14,203 bases of DNA from positions 1 to 14,203 of the forward strand of contig CAZSXA010000043.1 in the NCBI GenBank assembly GCA_964611195.1. Direction: 5' to 3'. Of the stretch, positions 1 through 7,230 are shown one piece after another. Position 1 is the first letter of the stretch, and each line of letters begins with the position of its first letter. Source of the stretch: JADLGL01 sp964611195 (GTDB lineage: Bacteria > Pseudomonadota > Alphaproteobacteria > Rhizobiales > Kaistiaceae). The translations under genes were made by a program, and so were the position numbers. A model generated the notes under the pieces. It saw nothing but the letters and a program-made list of their open reading frames with translations, had not been told where the DNA came from and did not search any database.

Positions 1-678
1 ATTCCCGCCGAGTATCGCGTCGACGGCATACCGACCGAGATCGAAGCGCTGTGGCAGCAGTGCCGCGACTGGCTGAAGGACGCCGGCGCCGAGATCGTCG
101 ACATCAACCTTCCGCACACGAGGTACGCGCTGCCGGCCTACTACATCGTCGCACCGGCCGAGGCGTCGTCGAACCTCGCCCGCTATGACGGGGTCCGCTA
201 CGGCCTTCGCGTTCCGGGCGACGACGTGATCTCGATGTACGAGAACACCCGCGCCGCCGGCTTCGGTGCCGAGGTCAAGCGCCGCATCCTGATCGGCACC
301 TACGTCCTCTCGGCCGGCTACTACGACGCCTATTACCTCCGCGCCCAGAAGGTGCGGACCCTGATCAAGCGGGATTTCGAGACGGCTTTCGAGGCGGGCG
401 TCGACGCAATCCTGACGCCGACGACGCCAAGCGCAGCTTTCGGCATCGGCGCCAAGGCCGACGCCTCGCCGATCGAGATGTACCTCAACGACATCTTCAC
501 GGTGACCGCGAATATGGCGGGGCTGCCCGGCATCTCCGTTCCCGCCGGCCTCGACGGCAAAGGTCTGCCGCTCGGCCTCCAACTGATTGCGCCGGCGTTT
601 GAGGAAGAGACGCTGTTCGCCACAGGCCGTGTCATCGAGGACGCGGCGGGATCGTTCTCTCCGACACGTTGGTGGTGA
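1..678 (+). CDS. gatA: GatA, glutamyl-tRNA(Gln) amidotransferase subunit A (C-terminal part)
   Basis: This is the C-terminal 225 residues of the amidase subunit of GatCAB, open from base 1 in frame 1, so the 5' end lies outside the window. GatA releases ammonia from glutamine for conversion of Glu-tRNA(Gln) to Gln-tRNA(Gln) in the cytoplasm. The visible part carries GatA-typical stretches: APAEASSNLARYDGVRYG near residues 55-72, a YYDAYYLRAQKVR helix, the DAILTPTTPSAAF strand, and NMAGLPGISVPAG with GLPLGLQLIAP near the end. The Ser-cisSer-Lys catalytic triad belongs to the missing N-terminal half and cannot be checked. It heads a run of + strand genes ending in gatB, its partner subunit. The reading frame is intact to TGA. 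The identification is secure; only completeness is unknown. Confidence 0.96.
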   Translation: MPAEYRVDGIPTEIEALWQQCRDWLKDAGAEIVDINLPHTRYALPAYYIVAPAEASSNLARYDGVRYGLRVPGDDVISMYENTRAAGFGAEVKRRILIGTYVLSAGYYDAYYLRAQKVRTLIKRDFETAFEAGVDAILTPTTPSAAFGIGAKADASPIEMYLNDIFTVTANMAGLPGISVPAGLDGKGLPLGLQLIAPAFEEETLFATGRVIEDAAGSFSPTRWW

Positions 679-696
679 GGGCAGGGGCCGGAGACA

Positions 697-999
697 ATGA
701 CCGCCGAGGAACTCCTCAGCTCGATCGATCAGCCCGCGCCGCCCGACGGCCTCGACGTACCGCTGCGCGGCTTGTGGCACGCCGCACGCGGCGAGTGGGA
801 TGAGGCGCATGTTTTGGTGCAGGACGACCCGAGCCCCGATGCGGCCTGGGTCCACGCCCATCTCCATCGCGTCGAGGGCGATCTTTCCAACGCTGGCTAT
901 TGGTACGGCCGCGCCGGGCGGCGGATGCCGAGCGAGTCGATCGAGCAGGAACGGGCGACGATTGCCGAGGCGCTCCTCGCCGAGGCAGACGGAGTCTGA
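697..999 (+). CDS. Hypothetical protein of 100 residues between gatA and gatB
   Basis: A 100-residue soluble, acidic protein with no signal peptide or membrane segment. The ATG lies 18 nt after the gatA stop, preceded by a GGAG-containing ribosome-binding region (gccggagacaATG). The centre reads AWVHAHLHRVEGDLSNAGYW followed by YGRAGRRMP, a helix-turn-helix-turn pattern that resembles one or two TPR-like helical hairpins; the tandem A-W-Y spacing supports this, but it is inference. I recall similar short unannotated proteins beside gatA in rhizobia, which would make it conserved in position, though no function is known to me. The tight spacing on both sides (the next start is 3 nt after its stop) implies co-transcription and probably coupled translation with the following gene. 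Confidence 0.8.
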   Translation: MTAEELLSSIDQPAPPDGLDVPLRGLWHAARGEWDEAHVLVQDDPSPDAAWVHAHLHRVEGDLSNAGYWYGRAGRRMPSESIEQERATIAEALLAEADGV

Positions 1000-1002
1000 C
1001 GG

Positions 1003-1422
1003 GTGGTGGCGAGGATCGAGCCCCCCTTCGCGAGCGCTGAAATCGAGGCCTGTTTCGCCTCGTTCCCGGAGCCGACGCGAGCCCGGCTGCTGACGCTCCG
1101 CGCACTGATCTTCAAGACGGCAGCCGCGACGCCGGGCGTCGGGGCGGTCGAGGAAACGCTCAAATGGGGCCAGCCCTCATATCGGGCGGACAAAGGAATG
1201 AGTTCGCCGATCCGCCTTGGCGTACCGAAAGAGGGCGGCTACGCGATCTATGCCCATTGCCAGACGTCGATCGTGCCGGACTTCCGGACGAGGTTCCCGG
1301 AGGACTTCACCTACGAAGGAACCCGAGCCGTTCATTTCGGCGCCGACGACCTGCCGGATGCCGGCAAACTGTCGACGCTGATCCGCCACGCATTGACCTA
1401 CCACCGGAAAACGCGGGCTTGA
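1003..1422 (+). CDS. DUF1801-family small protein
   Basis: A 139-residue cytoplasmic protein resembling the DUF1801 (YdhG-like) family, whose biochemical role is not established. Family features that I recognise are the EETLKWGQPSYRA segment near residues 50-62, where the family usually has a W-x-x-P core, the following GYAIYAHCQTSIVPDFR strand-helix unit, and a C-terminal helix with KLSTLIRHALTYHRKTRA. The start is taken as the GTG at 1003 because GGAG (991-994) sits 8 nt upstream inside the end of the preceding gene; the GTG codon at 1006 is an alternative. The gene sits between the gatA-linked hypothetical gene and gatB and starts 3 nt after the previous stop, so it is probably part of the same transcript. 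No link to tRNA amidation is evident from the sequence. Confidence 0.8.
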   Translation: MVARIEPPFASAEIEACFASFPEPTRARLLTLRALIFKTAAATPGVGAVEETLKWGQPSYRADKGMSSPIRLGVPKEGGYAIYAHCQTSIVPDFRTRFPEDFTYEGTRAVHFGADDLPDAGKLSTLIRHALTYHRKTRA

Positions 1423-1474
1423 GGATGCAGGTGTCGCCTTGCCCTTCGCCTCGGGCCGCAATACGGGAAGCCGC

Positions 1475-2959
1475 ATGAACGTCATCACCACCCGCGAGGC
1501 GCTGCCCGCCCAATACATCAAGGGCGCGACCGGCGATTGGGAGATCATTGTCGGCATGGAGGTCCATGCACAGGTGATCTCGCAGTCCAAGCTGTTCTCC
1601 GGCGCATCGACCGCCTATGGCGGCGAGCCGAACGATCACGTCAGTTTCGTCGACGCGGCGATGCCCGGCATGCTTCCGGTGATCAACGAGGAATGCGTCG
1701 CGCAGGCGGTGCGCACCGGGCTCGGCCTCAAGGCCGAGATCAACCTCTTCAGCGTCTTCGACCGCAAGAACTACTTCTATCCCGACCTGCCGCAGGGCTA
1801 TCAGATTTCGCAGTACAAGCAGCCGATCGTCGGCGAGGGCGAGGTCATCGTCGACCTGCCGGACGGGACCTCGTTCACGGTCGGCATCGAGCGGCTTCAT
1901 CTGGAGCAGGACGCTGGCAAGTCGCTGCACGACCAGCACCCGACCTATTCCTATGTCGACCTCAATCGCTCCGGCGTCGCTCTGATGGAGATCGTCTCCA
2001 GGCCCGACATGCGCTCGCCGGAAGAGGCGCGCGCCTACCTCACCAAGCTCCGCACTATCCTCCGCTATCTCGGCACCTGCGACGGCAACATGGAGGAGGG
2101 CTCGCTCCGGGCCGACGTCAACGTTTCGGTGCGCCGCCCCGGCGATCCGCTCGGCACGCGCTGCGAGATCAAGAACGTCAACTCGATCCGGTTCGTCGGA
2201 CAGGCGATCGAGAAAGAAGCGCGCCGCCAGGTCGATCTCATCGAGGACGGCGGCACGGTCGAGCAGGAAACGCGGCTCTTCGACCCCGGCAAGGGCGAGA
2301 CGCGGCCGATGCGCTCGAAGGAAGAGGCGCACGACTATCGCTATTTCCCCGACCCCGACCTCCTGCCGCTGACGCTCGAACAGGCCTGGGTCGACGCACT
2401 GGGCGCCAACCTCCCTGAACTGCCGGACGAGAAGAAGCAGCGCTTCATCGCCGACTATGGGCTGACTCCCTACGACGCCAATGTGCTGATCTCCGACCGC
2501 GCCGCTGCCGCTTTCTTCGAAGAACTGGCCGAGGGACGGGATGCCAAGGTCGCGGCCAACTGGGTGATCAACGAGCTCGCCGGCCGCCTTAACAAGGACG
2601 GCCACGGCGTTGCCGACAGCCCGATCTCGACCGCTCAGCTCGGCGGCCTTCTCGACCTACTCGACGAGGGCACGATCTCCGGCAAGATCGCCAAGGAACT
2701 CTTCGAGATACTGTGGACCGAGGGCGGCGATCCGAAGGAGATCGTCGAGGCCCGCGGCATGAAGCAGGTCACCGATACCGGCGCCATCGAGGCGGTGATC
2801 GACGAGGTCATCGCCGCCAACCCCGACAAGGTCGAGCAGGTGAAGGCCAAGCCGACCATGCTCGGCTGGTTCGTCGGTCAGGTGATGAAGGCGTCCGGCG
2901 GCAAGGCCAACCCGCAGGCCGCCAACGAACTGCTCAAGCAGAAGCTGGGGCTGGACTAG
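1475..2959 (+). CDS. gatB: GatB, aspartyl/glutamyl-tRNA amidotransferase subunit B
   Basis: Complete 494-residue subunit B of GatCAB, which binds misacylated Glu-tRNA(Gln), activates the glutamate with ATP and receives ammonia from GatA. Visible family landmarks: IIVGMEVHAQV at residues 25-34, the DAAMPGMLPVIN stretch near 60-71, FDRKNYFYPDLPQGYQISQY (95-114), the GatB signature NRSGVALMEIVSRPDMRSPEEA at about 164-185, and a C-terminal helical YqeY-like tail containing KPTMLGWFVGQVMKASGGKANP. The ATG at 1475 is preferred because GGGAAG lies 4 nt upstream and the protein then has the usual family length; a TTG at 1439 would add 12 residues with no family similarity. It is 52 nt after the DUF1801 gene stop. 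No truncation or frameshift is seen. Confidence 0.97.
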   Translation: MNVITTREALPAQYIKGATGDWEIIVGMEVHAQVISQSKLFSGASTAYGGEPNDHVSFVDAAMPGMLPVINEECVAQAVRTGLGLKAEINLFSVFDRKNYFYPDLPQGYQISQYKQPIVGEGEVIVDLPDGTSFTVGIERLHLEQDAGKSLHDQHPTYSYVDLNRSGVALMEIVSRPDMRSPEEARAYLTKLRTILRYLGTCDGNMEEGSLRADVNVSVRRPGDPLGTRCEIKNVNSIRFVGQAIEKEARRQVDLIEDGGTVEQETRLFDPGKGETRPMRSKEEAHDYRYFPDPDLLPLTLEQAWVDALGANLPELPDEKKQRFIADYGLTPYDANVLISDRAAAAFFEELAEGRDAKVAANWVINELAGRLNKDGHGVADSPISTAQLGGLLDLLDEGTISGKIAKELFEILWTEGGDPKEIVEARGMKQVTDTGAIEAVIDEVIAANPDKVEQVKAKPTMLGWFVGQVMKASGGKANPQAANELLKQKLGLD

Positions 2960-2992
2960 CGCCGACGATCGTTGCCGCGTCCGCCGCAGCTG

Positions 2993-3015
2993 AAAAAGCC
3001 GTCGTTCCGGACGGC
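2993..3015 (-). terminator. Rho-independent terminator of the minus-strand lipoprotein gene
   Basis: Read on the minus strand this is GCCGTC-CGGAAC-GACGGC followed directly by TTTTT: a perfect 6-bp GC-rich stem with a 6-nt loop and a U-tract. It lies about 90 nt beyond the stop codon of the lipoprotein gene at 3108-3629 and is orientated to end that transcript before it runs into gatB on the opposite strand. It is one of very few poly-T tracts in this GC-rich window. The + strand lacks a T-tract after the stem, so it would not be an efficient terminator for gatB. Confidence 0.7.
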
Positions 3016-3027
3016 CGCCAGGCCGAT

Positions 3028-3059
3028 CCGGAACCTCAACGTGCGCCAAAAGGTTCCGG
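3028..3059. repeat. Inverted repeat downstream of gatB
   Basis: CCGGAACCT (3028-3036) is exactly complementary to AGGTTCCGG (3051-3059), giving a 9-bp perfect stem around a 14-nt loop in the gap between convergent gatB and the lipoprotein gene. There is no T-tract on either side. It could act as an RNA 3'-end stabilising hairpin, a weak bidirectional terminator, or be one copy of a dispersed palindromic intergenic element; the single window cannot distinguish these. Confidence 0.45.
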
Positions 3060-3107
3060 CTCTCCGGCTTCGCTTCGGCCGCAGCGACGCTTCCCGGCAC
3101 GCTCCGC

Positions 3108-3629
3108 CTAATGCAGTTCGAAGATGTCGAGCCAGGCCACCGGCCGCTCGCCGGCTGCGATCGACTCGCGGGCGATGTCGGCGAGGACGCCGATATCGCT
3201 GAGGCAGGCGATCTCCGGCTCGCATTCCGCAGCGCCGGGCCGAAAATCGCCCGGCAGCGCCTCGGCACGGTGGAGCACGATCCTCATCTCGTCCCGGTCC
3301 AATGTTGCCGCGAAATAGAGATAAGGGTCGTCGGCACCGCCCGGCATCAGCTGGATGATGTAGAGGCCGTCGCCGACATGGCGCACCAGGATTTCGGCGG
3401 CGCGGTCGGCCTCCGCCGTGAGGCGGTAGACACCGTCGCGAAGGATCAGCGTGTCTGTCGTGTCCGGCCCGTCCGGCGTGTAGACGAAGCGCTCGCTCGG
3501 ATAGGCTTCATAGTTCATCCGCATGAACGGATAGTCCGCGGTCTCCTCCGTGATCAGCGGAGCGTCGCTGAGGAAGCATCCGGAAAGAAGCGGGACGATC
3601 ACGAGGATTGCGGGGATCCTCAGCCTCAT
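3108..3629 (-). CDS. Putative lipoprotein of unknown function
   Basis: A 173-residue protein with a classic lipoprotein signal: MRLR, a hydrophobic core (IPAILVIVPL), then the lipobox L15-S-G-C18, so it is predicted to be cleaved before Cys18 and lipid-anchored in the envelope. The mature part is acidic and beta-rich (segments such as DTLILRDGVYRL and DGLYIIQLMPG) and has a pair of cysteines, C136 and C142, that could form a disulfide in the periplasm. I do not recognise a named family. The ATG at 3629 is chosen because it places the signal peptide at the N-terminus; an upstream in-frame start at 3671 would add 14 residues in front of it, which is unlikely. The gene stands alone on the minus strand, convergent with gatB and divergent from ilvD, and has its own terminator at 2993-3015. 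Confidence 0.82.
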   Translation of the reverse strand: MRLRIPAILVIVPLLSGCFLSDAPLITEETADYPFMRMNYEAYPSERFVYTPDGPDTTDTLILRDGVYRLTAEADRAAEILVRHVGDGLYIIQLMPGGADDPYLYFAATLDRDEMRIVLHRAEALPGDFRPGAAECEPEIACLSDIGVLADIARESIAAGERPVAWLDIFELH

Positions 3630-3887
3630 CTGCGATATCCAGTCTGTTGCGGGGACGTCCGTGCGGGCCACCTAGCACCAACTCCGGCGGCCATCGCTAC
3701 TGTTGCCTTGGCGCCACAGGCGTGACCGGAACGTCGCTGCGGCCGCCGATCTCAACCCATCCGCCGCCATTCAGCCATAAACTGAATAGACTTACGGCCA
3801 TTCCAGCGGTCGCGGGACCGTCGCGCAACAGGGGGCTGAACACGCGCGGCGCCGGAACGGCCAACGGATCGAACTTCAGGATTTCAG
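3630..3887. other. Divergent intergenic region between lipoprotein gene and ilvD
   Basis: About 258 bp separate the start codons of the lipoprotein gene (minus) and ilvD (plus), so both promoters should be here. No reading frame in it resembles a protein. The most distinctive element is an AT-rich palindrome ATTCAG-CCATAAA-CTGAAT at 3769-3787, listed separately. I see no branched-chain-amino-acid-rich leader peptide of the classical ilv attenuator type, and no good -35/-10 pair that I would defend. Confidence 0.6.
3769..3787. promoter_or_regulatory. AT-rich inverted repeat upstream of ilvD
   Basis: ATTCAG (3769-3774) and CTGAAT (3782-3787) are perfect inverted half-sites separated by 7 nt, about 100 nt upstream of the ilvD start, in an island of AT bases within a GC-rich intergenic region. 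The symmetry and position fit an operator for a dimeric regulator, but I cannot assign a regulator, and a 6-bp inverted repeat can arise by chance. Confidence 0.3.
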
Positions 3888-5612
3888 ATGGACGCCAAGA
3901 CGATCGACAAGAATCGGCTGCCGAGCCGGCACGTGACGGAGGGCCCCGAGCGCGCTCCGCACCGCTCCTACTACTACGCGATGGGCCTCTCGGATGAGCA
4001 GATTCATCAGCCTTTCGTCGGCGTCGCGACCTGCTGGAACGAGGCCGCCCCGTGCAACATCTCGCTGATGCGCCAGGCGCAGGCGGTGAAGCACGGTGTC
4101 GCCGCGGCCAGCGGCACGCCGCGCGAGTTCTGCACGATCACCGTCACCGACGGCATCGCAATGGGCCATCAGGGCATGAAGTCCTCGCTGGTCTCGCGCG
4201 AGGTCATCGCCGACTCCGTCGAACTGACCATGCGCGGCCACGGCTATGACGCCCTCGTCGGCATGGCCGGCTGCGACAAGTCGCTGCCCGGCATGATGAT
4301 GGCGATGGTCCGCCTCAACGTGCCGTCGGTCTTCATCTATGGCGGCTCGATCCTGCCCGGCTCCTACAAGGGTAAGGACGTGACCGTCGTCGACGTCTTC
4401 GAGGCGGTCGGTCTTCATTCCGTCGGCAAGATGTCGTCGGAGGACCTCAACGATCTGGAACATGTCGCCTGCCCGTCGGCGGGCGCCTGCGGCGGCCAGT
4501 TCACCGCGAACACGATGGCCTGCGTCTCCGAGGCGATCGGGCTGGCGCTGCCTTATTCCTCCGGCGCCCCGGCGCCCTACGGCCTTCGCGACCGCTTCTG
4601 CATGGCGGCAGGCGAGATGGTCATGGAGCTCGTCGCCCGCAATCTCCGCCCTCGCGACATCGTGACGAGGAAGGCGCTGGAGAACGCCGCGACCGTCGTC
4701 GCCGCGTCGGGCGGCTCGACCAATGCCGCGCTCCATCTCCCTGCGATTGCTCATGAATGCGGGATCGAGTTCGACCTCTTCGACGTCGCCGAGATCTTCA
4801 GGAAGACGCCCTATATCGCGGATTTGAAGCCGGGCGGCCGCTATGTCGCCAAGGATCTCTACGAAGCTGGCGGCGTCCCGATGCTCATGAAAACGCTGCT
4901 CGACAATGGCTTCCTCCACGGTGACTGCATGACGGTCACCGGCCGGACGATCGCCGAGAACCTGAAGAACGTCGCTTGGAACGATGATCAGGACGTCGTC
5001 CGCAAGGCCGACGCTCCGATCACCCCGACCGGCGGCGTGGTCGGCCTTGCCGGCAATCTCGCGCCGGACGGCGCGATCGTGAAGGTTGCGGGCCTCAAGC
5101 ACCAGCAGTTCAAGGGCCCGGCCCGGTGCTTCGATTCCGAGGAAGAGTGCTTCGCCGCCGTCAGCGCGCGCGAATACGAGGACGGCGACGTTCTCGTCAT
5201 TCGCTATGAGGGCCCGAAAGGCGGCCCGGGCATGCGCGAGATGCTGTCGACCACGGCGGCGCTCTACGGCCAGGGCTCCGGCGAGAAGGTCGCGCTCATC
5301 ACCGATGGCCGCTTCTCCGGCGGCACCCGTGGCTTTTGCATCGGCCATGTCGGGCCGGAGGCTGCAGTCGGCGGTCCGATCGGGCTCCTGCGCAACGGCG
5401 ACATCATCACGATCGATGCGGTCGCCGGTACACTCGAGGTGGAACTCAGCGACGAGGAACTCGAAGCGCGGCGCAAGGAATGGCAGCCGCGCGAGACGGA
5501 TTATCGCAGCGGCGCGATCTGGAAGTTCGGTCAGGGCGTCGGCCCAGCCCGCAAGGGGGCGGTGACCCATCCTGGAGGTGGGGCGGAAACAGTGAGCTAT
5601 GCGGATTTGTAA
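3888..5612 (+). CDS. ilvD: IlvD, dihydroxy-acid dehydratase (short form)
   Basis: Complete 574-residue dihydroxy-acid dehydratase of the IlvD/Edd family, the iron-sulfur enzyme that dehydrates 2,3-dihydroxy-isovalerate and 2,3-dihydroxy-3-methylvalerate in valine, leucine and isoleucine synthesis. Candidate cluster ligands are C49 or C56 in VATCWNEAAPCN, C129 in GMAGCDKS and C201 in SAGACGGQ; D88 in VTDGIAMG and K131 in CDKS match the metal-binding and carbamylated-lysine positions, and S477 in DGRFSGG matches the proposed catalytic serine. The length and the TCWNEAAPCN motif place it with the shorter (about 570-residue) enzymes rather than the roughly 615-residue form represented by E. coli, which has a different N-terminal motif. 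An AGGA-like site lies just upstream of the ATG. Its 3' end overlaps the exoR-like gene by 14 nt. A related sugar-acid dehydratase is possible but less likely. Confidence 0.95.
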   Translation: MDAKTIDKNRLPSRHVTEGPERAPHRSYYYAMGLSDEQIHQPFVGVATCWNEAAPCNISLMRQAQAVKHGVAAASGTPREFCTITVTDGIAMGHQGMKSSLVSREVIADSVELTMRGHGYDALVGMAGCDKSLPGMMMAMVRLNVPSVFIYGGSILPGSYKGKDVTVVDVFEAVGLHSVGKMSSEDLNDLEHVACPSAGACGGQFTANTMACVSEAIGLALPYSSGAPAPYGLRDRFCMAAGEMVMELVARNLRPRDIVTRKALENAATVVAASGGSTNAALHLPAIAHECGIEFDLFDVAEIFRKTPYIADLKPGGRYVAKDLYEAGGVPMLMKTLLDNGFLHGDCMTVTGRTIAENLKNVAWNDDQDVVRKADAPITPTGGVVGLAGNLAPDGAIVKVAGLKHQQFKGPARCFDSEEECFAAVSAREYEDGDVLVIRYEGPKGGPGMREMLSTTAALYGQGSGEKVALITDGRFSGGTRGFCIGHVGPEAAVGGPIGLLRNGDIITIDAVAGTLEVELSDEELEARRKEWQPRETDYRSGAIWKFGQGVGPARKGAVTHPGGGAETVSYADL

Positions 5613-6411
5613 CGGGTTTCGCGTTGTTCTTCTGATTGCTGCGGTCGGCTTGGCCGCCGCACCGGCGATGGCCTTCGAGCCGACACCGGAGATATCGACG
5701 CCGAACGATGCCTATCGTTTCGGCATGGAGGCCTATCGCGCCGGCGATCATGTCACGGCGCTCGATGCCTTCGAGTACGCCGCCGATCAGGGGCATGTCC
5801 GCGCCAAGTGGATGGTCGGCCGTATGTATTCGCGTGGCGAGGGCGTCGAGCGTGACGACGATCGCGCCTTCGAGATGTTCGCCGACATCGCCAACGACAC
5901 CGAGAACACGCCGCCGCTCAATCCCGACCGGCCTTTCGTGGCTGACGCCTTCGTTGCGCTTGGCGACTATTATCGCAATGTCGACGAAACGGGCGGGGTC
6001 GATCTGCAGGCGGCGATGCAGATGTATTGGGATGCCGCGACGCTCTATAACGACCCGGAAGCCCAGTACAATCTGGCGGTGATGTTCTACCGCGGCGAGG
6101 TCGGCGACGCCGATCCGGCCGAAGCGGCGCGCTGGGCGCTGCGCGCATCCGAGGCCGGCAACCCGTCGGCCCAGGCCCTCTTGGGTTATCTTCTCTTCCA
6201 GGGCGACGGCGTCGAGCGCCAGGAGGTGCTGGGGCTTGCCTACCTCCATCTCGCGCATCTGCGGGTTGGCGGCGCGAACCCGGAAATCCGCGGCATGCAC
6301 GAGCAAGCGATGGCGCTGGCGACCGAGACCGAGCGCCGGACTGCGATCGAACTCGCCGAAGGCTGGCTCGCCGTCGACGTGCCGCCCGCCGAGGCCGCCG
6401 ACGCGCGCTGA
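5599..6411 (+). CDS. exoR: ExoR-like periplasmic Sel1-repeat protein
   Basis: A 270-residue exported protein with Sel1/TPR-like repeats that I identify as an ExoR homologue. In rhizobia and Brucella, ExoR sits in the periplasm and inhibits the sensor kinase ExoS of the ExoS/ChvI system, controlling exopolysaccharide, motility and host interaction. The signal peptide has a hydrophobic core at residues 8-20 and an A-M-A cleavage site after residue 25. Repeats are visible at about 52-87 (AADQGHVRAKWMVGRMYSRG), 137-168 (NDPEAQYNLAVMFYRGE) and 173-206 (AGNPSAQALLGYLLFQGDG). The length, the long insert between repeats one and two, and the tail (GMHEQAMALATETERRTAIELA) match ExoR. An in-frame TGA at 5593-5595 leaves ATG 5599 as the only sensible start, so it overlaps ilvD by 14 nt. 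A generic Sel1 protein remains the alternative. Confidence 0.8.
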   Translation: MRICNGFRVVLLIAAVGLAAAPAMAFEPTPEISTPNDAYRFGMEAYRAGDHVTALDAFEYAADQGHVRAKWMVGRMYSRGEGVERDDDRAFEMFADIANDTENTPPLNPDRPFVADAFVALGDYYRNVDETGGVDLQAAMQMYWDAATLYNDPEAQYNLAVMFYRGEVGDADPAEAARWALRASEAGNPSAQALLGYLLFQGDGVERQEVLGLAYLHLAHLRVGGANPEIRGMHEQAMALATETERRTAIELAEGWLAVDVPPAEAADAR

Positions 6412-6416
6412 GGCAA

Positions 6417-6432
6417 GCCGCCGTCAGGCGGC
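6417..6432. terminator. Stem-loop shared by convergent exoR and xthA ends
   Basis: GCCGCC-GTCA-GGCGGC forms a perfect 6-bp GC stem with a tetraloop at the meeting point of the two converging genes, 5 nt after the exoR stop. The loop contains the xthA stop codon (TGA on the minus strand, 6424-6426), so the stem straddles the xthA end. No T-tract follows on either strand, so if it terminates transcription it does so weakly or with Rho; 3'-end protection is another possibility. Confidence 0.35.
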
Positions 6433-7206
6433 GAGTTCCACCATCATCGGAACATGGTCTGACGGCTTGTCCCAGCCGCGAACGCGCTTGTCGATGGCCG
6501 TCGCCGCCAGGAGATCGGCCGCGCTCGGCGACATCAGAAAATGGTCGATGCGGATGCCGTTGTTCTTCTGCCAGGCGCCGGCCTGATAGTCCCAGAACGT
6601 GTAGTGGCCGTCGGCCGAGATCGTTGTGCGGAAGGCGTCGGTCAGCCCGAGATTGATCAGCCGCCGCCAGGCATGCCGGCTCTCGGGCTGGAACAAAGCG
6701 TCGCCGGTCCAGGCTTCCGGAAACCGCGCATCCCGCTCGTCCGGGATGATGTTGAAGTCGCCGCCGATCAGGAACGCCTCGTCCGCCGCAAGCCGCGTCC
6801 TCGTCCACGCCACCAGACGTTCGATCCAGCGCAGCTTGTAGTCGAACTTCTCCGTTCCGACCGGATTGCCGTTGGGGAGGTATATCGACGCTACCCGCAG
6901 CGCCGCGTCACCGAACGAGACCACCGCCTCGATGAAACGCGGCTGGTCGTCGGTGTCGTCACCGGGGAGACCGCGCGAAACGTCTTCGAGCGGCAGCTTG
7001 GAGAGGATCGCGACGCCGTTGAAGCCCTTCTTGCCATGGAGCGACAGATTGTAGCCGAGATCCTCGAACGGCTCGGTCGGAAACGCTTCGTCGGCCGACT
7101 TGGTCTCCTGCATGCAGACGATGTCGGGCTGGGCGGAACGCAGCCAGTTTGTCGCTGTGTCGAGTCGCGCTTTGACGCCGTTGATGTTCCAAGTCGCTAT
7201 GCGCAT
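6424..7206 (-). CDS. xthA: Exodeoxyribonuclease III
   Basis: Complete 260-residue exonuclease III of the endonuclease/exonuclease/phosphatase superfamily, a Mg-dependent AP endonuclease and 3'-5' exonuclease used in base excision repair. Expected catalytic positions are all visible: N7 in ATWNINGVKAR, E34 in CMQETK, Y109 in IYLPNGNP, D150 and N152 in GGDFNIIP, D221 in RIDHF, and the terminal D250-H251 pair in KPSDHVPM. The start at 7206 puts MRIATWNING at the N-terminus, as in the family; the frame remains open further upstream but only as the antisense of the neighbouring transporter gene. No Shine-Dalgarno sequence is seen upstream. The gene converges on exoR with a 12-nt gap and diverges from the SMR gene with 24 nt between start codons. 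Confidence 0.96.
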   Translation of the reverse strand: MRIATWNINGVKARLDTATNWLRSAQPDIVCMQETKSADEAFPTEPFEDLGYNLSLHGKKGFNGVAILSKLPLEDVSRGLPGDDTDDQPRFIEAVVSFGDAALRVASIYLPNGNPVGTEKFDYKLRWIERLVAWTRTRLAADEAFLIGGDFNIIPDERDARFPEAWTGDALFQPESRHAWRRLINLGLTDAFRTTISADGHYTFWDYQAGAWQKNNGIRIDHFLMSPSAADLLAATAIDKRVRGWDKPSDHVPMMVELAA

Positions 7207-7230
7207 GCCGGGCCCGTCAGGAGATCGTCG

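Noticed and set aside
1439..1474. TTG start for gatB adding 12 residues
   Set aside because: The ATG at 1475 has a GGGAAG site and gives the normal family N-terminus.
1307..2605. A 432-codon open frame antisense to gatB
   Set aside because: Same cause: an antisense shadow of a strongly GC3-biased gene, with no recognisable family and no ribosome-binding site that would decide for it.
3630..3887. Possible ilv-type attenuator leader or riboswitch before ilvD
   Set aside because: No leader frame rich in Leu, Val or Ile codons and no terminator hairpin with a T-tract is present.
3876..5570. A 564-codon open frame antisense to the whole of ilvD
   Set aside because: Its residue composition (Arg, Ala, Asp, His rich with no motifs) and exact mirroring of ilvD fit a by-product of GC-biased third codon positions. 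ilvD is complete and certain.
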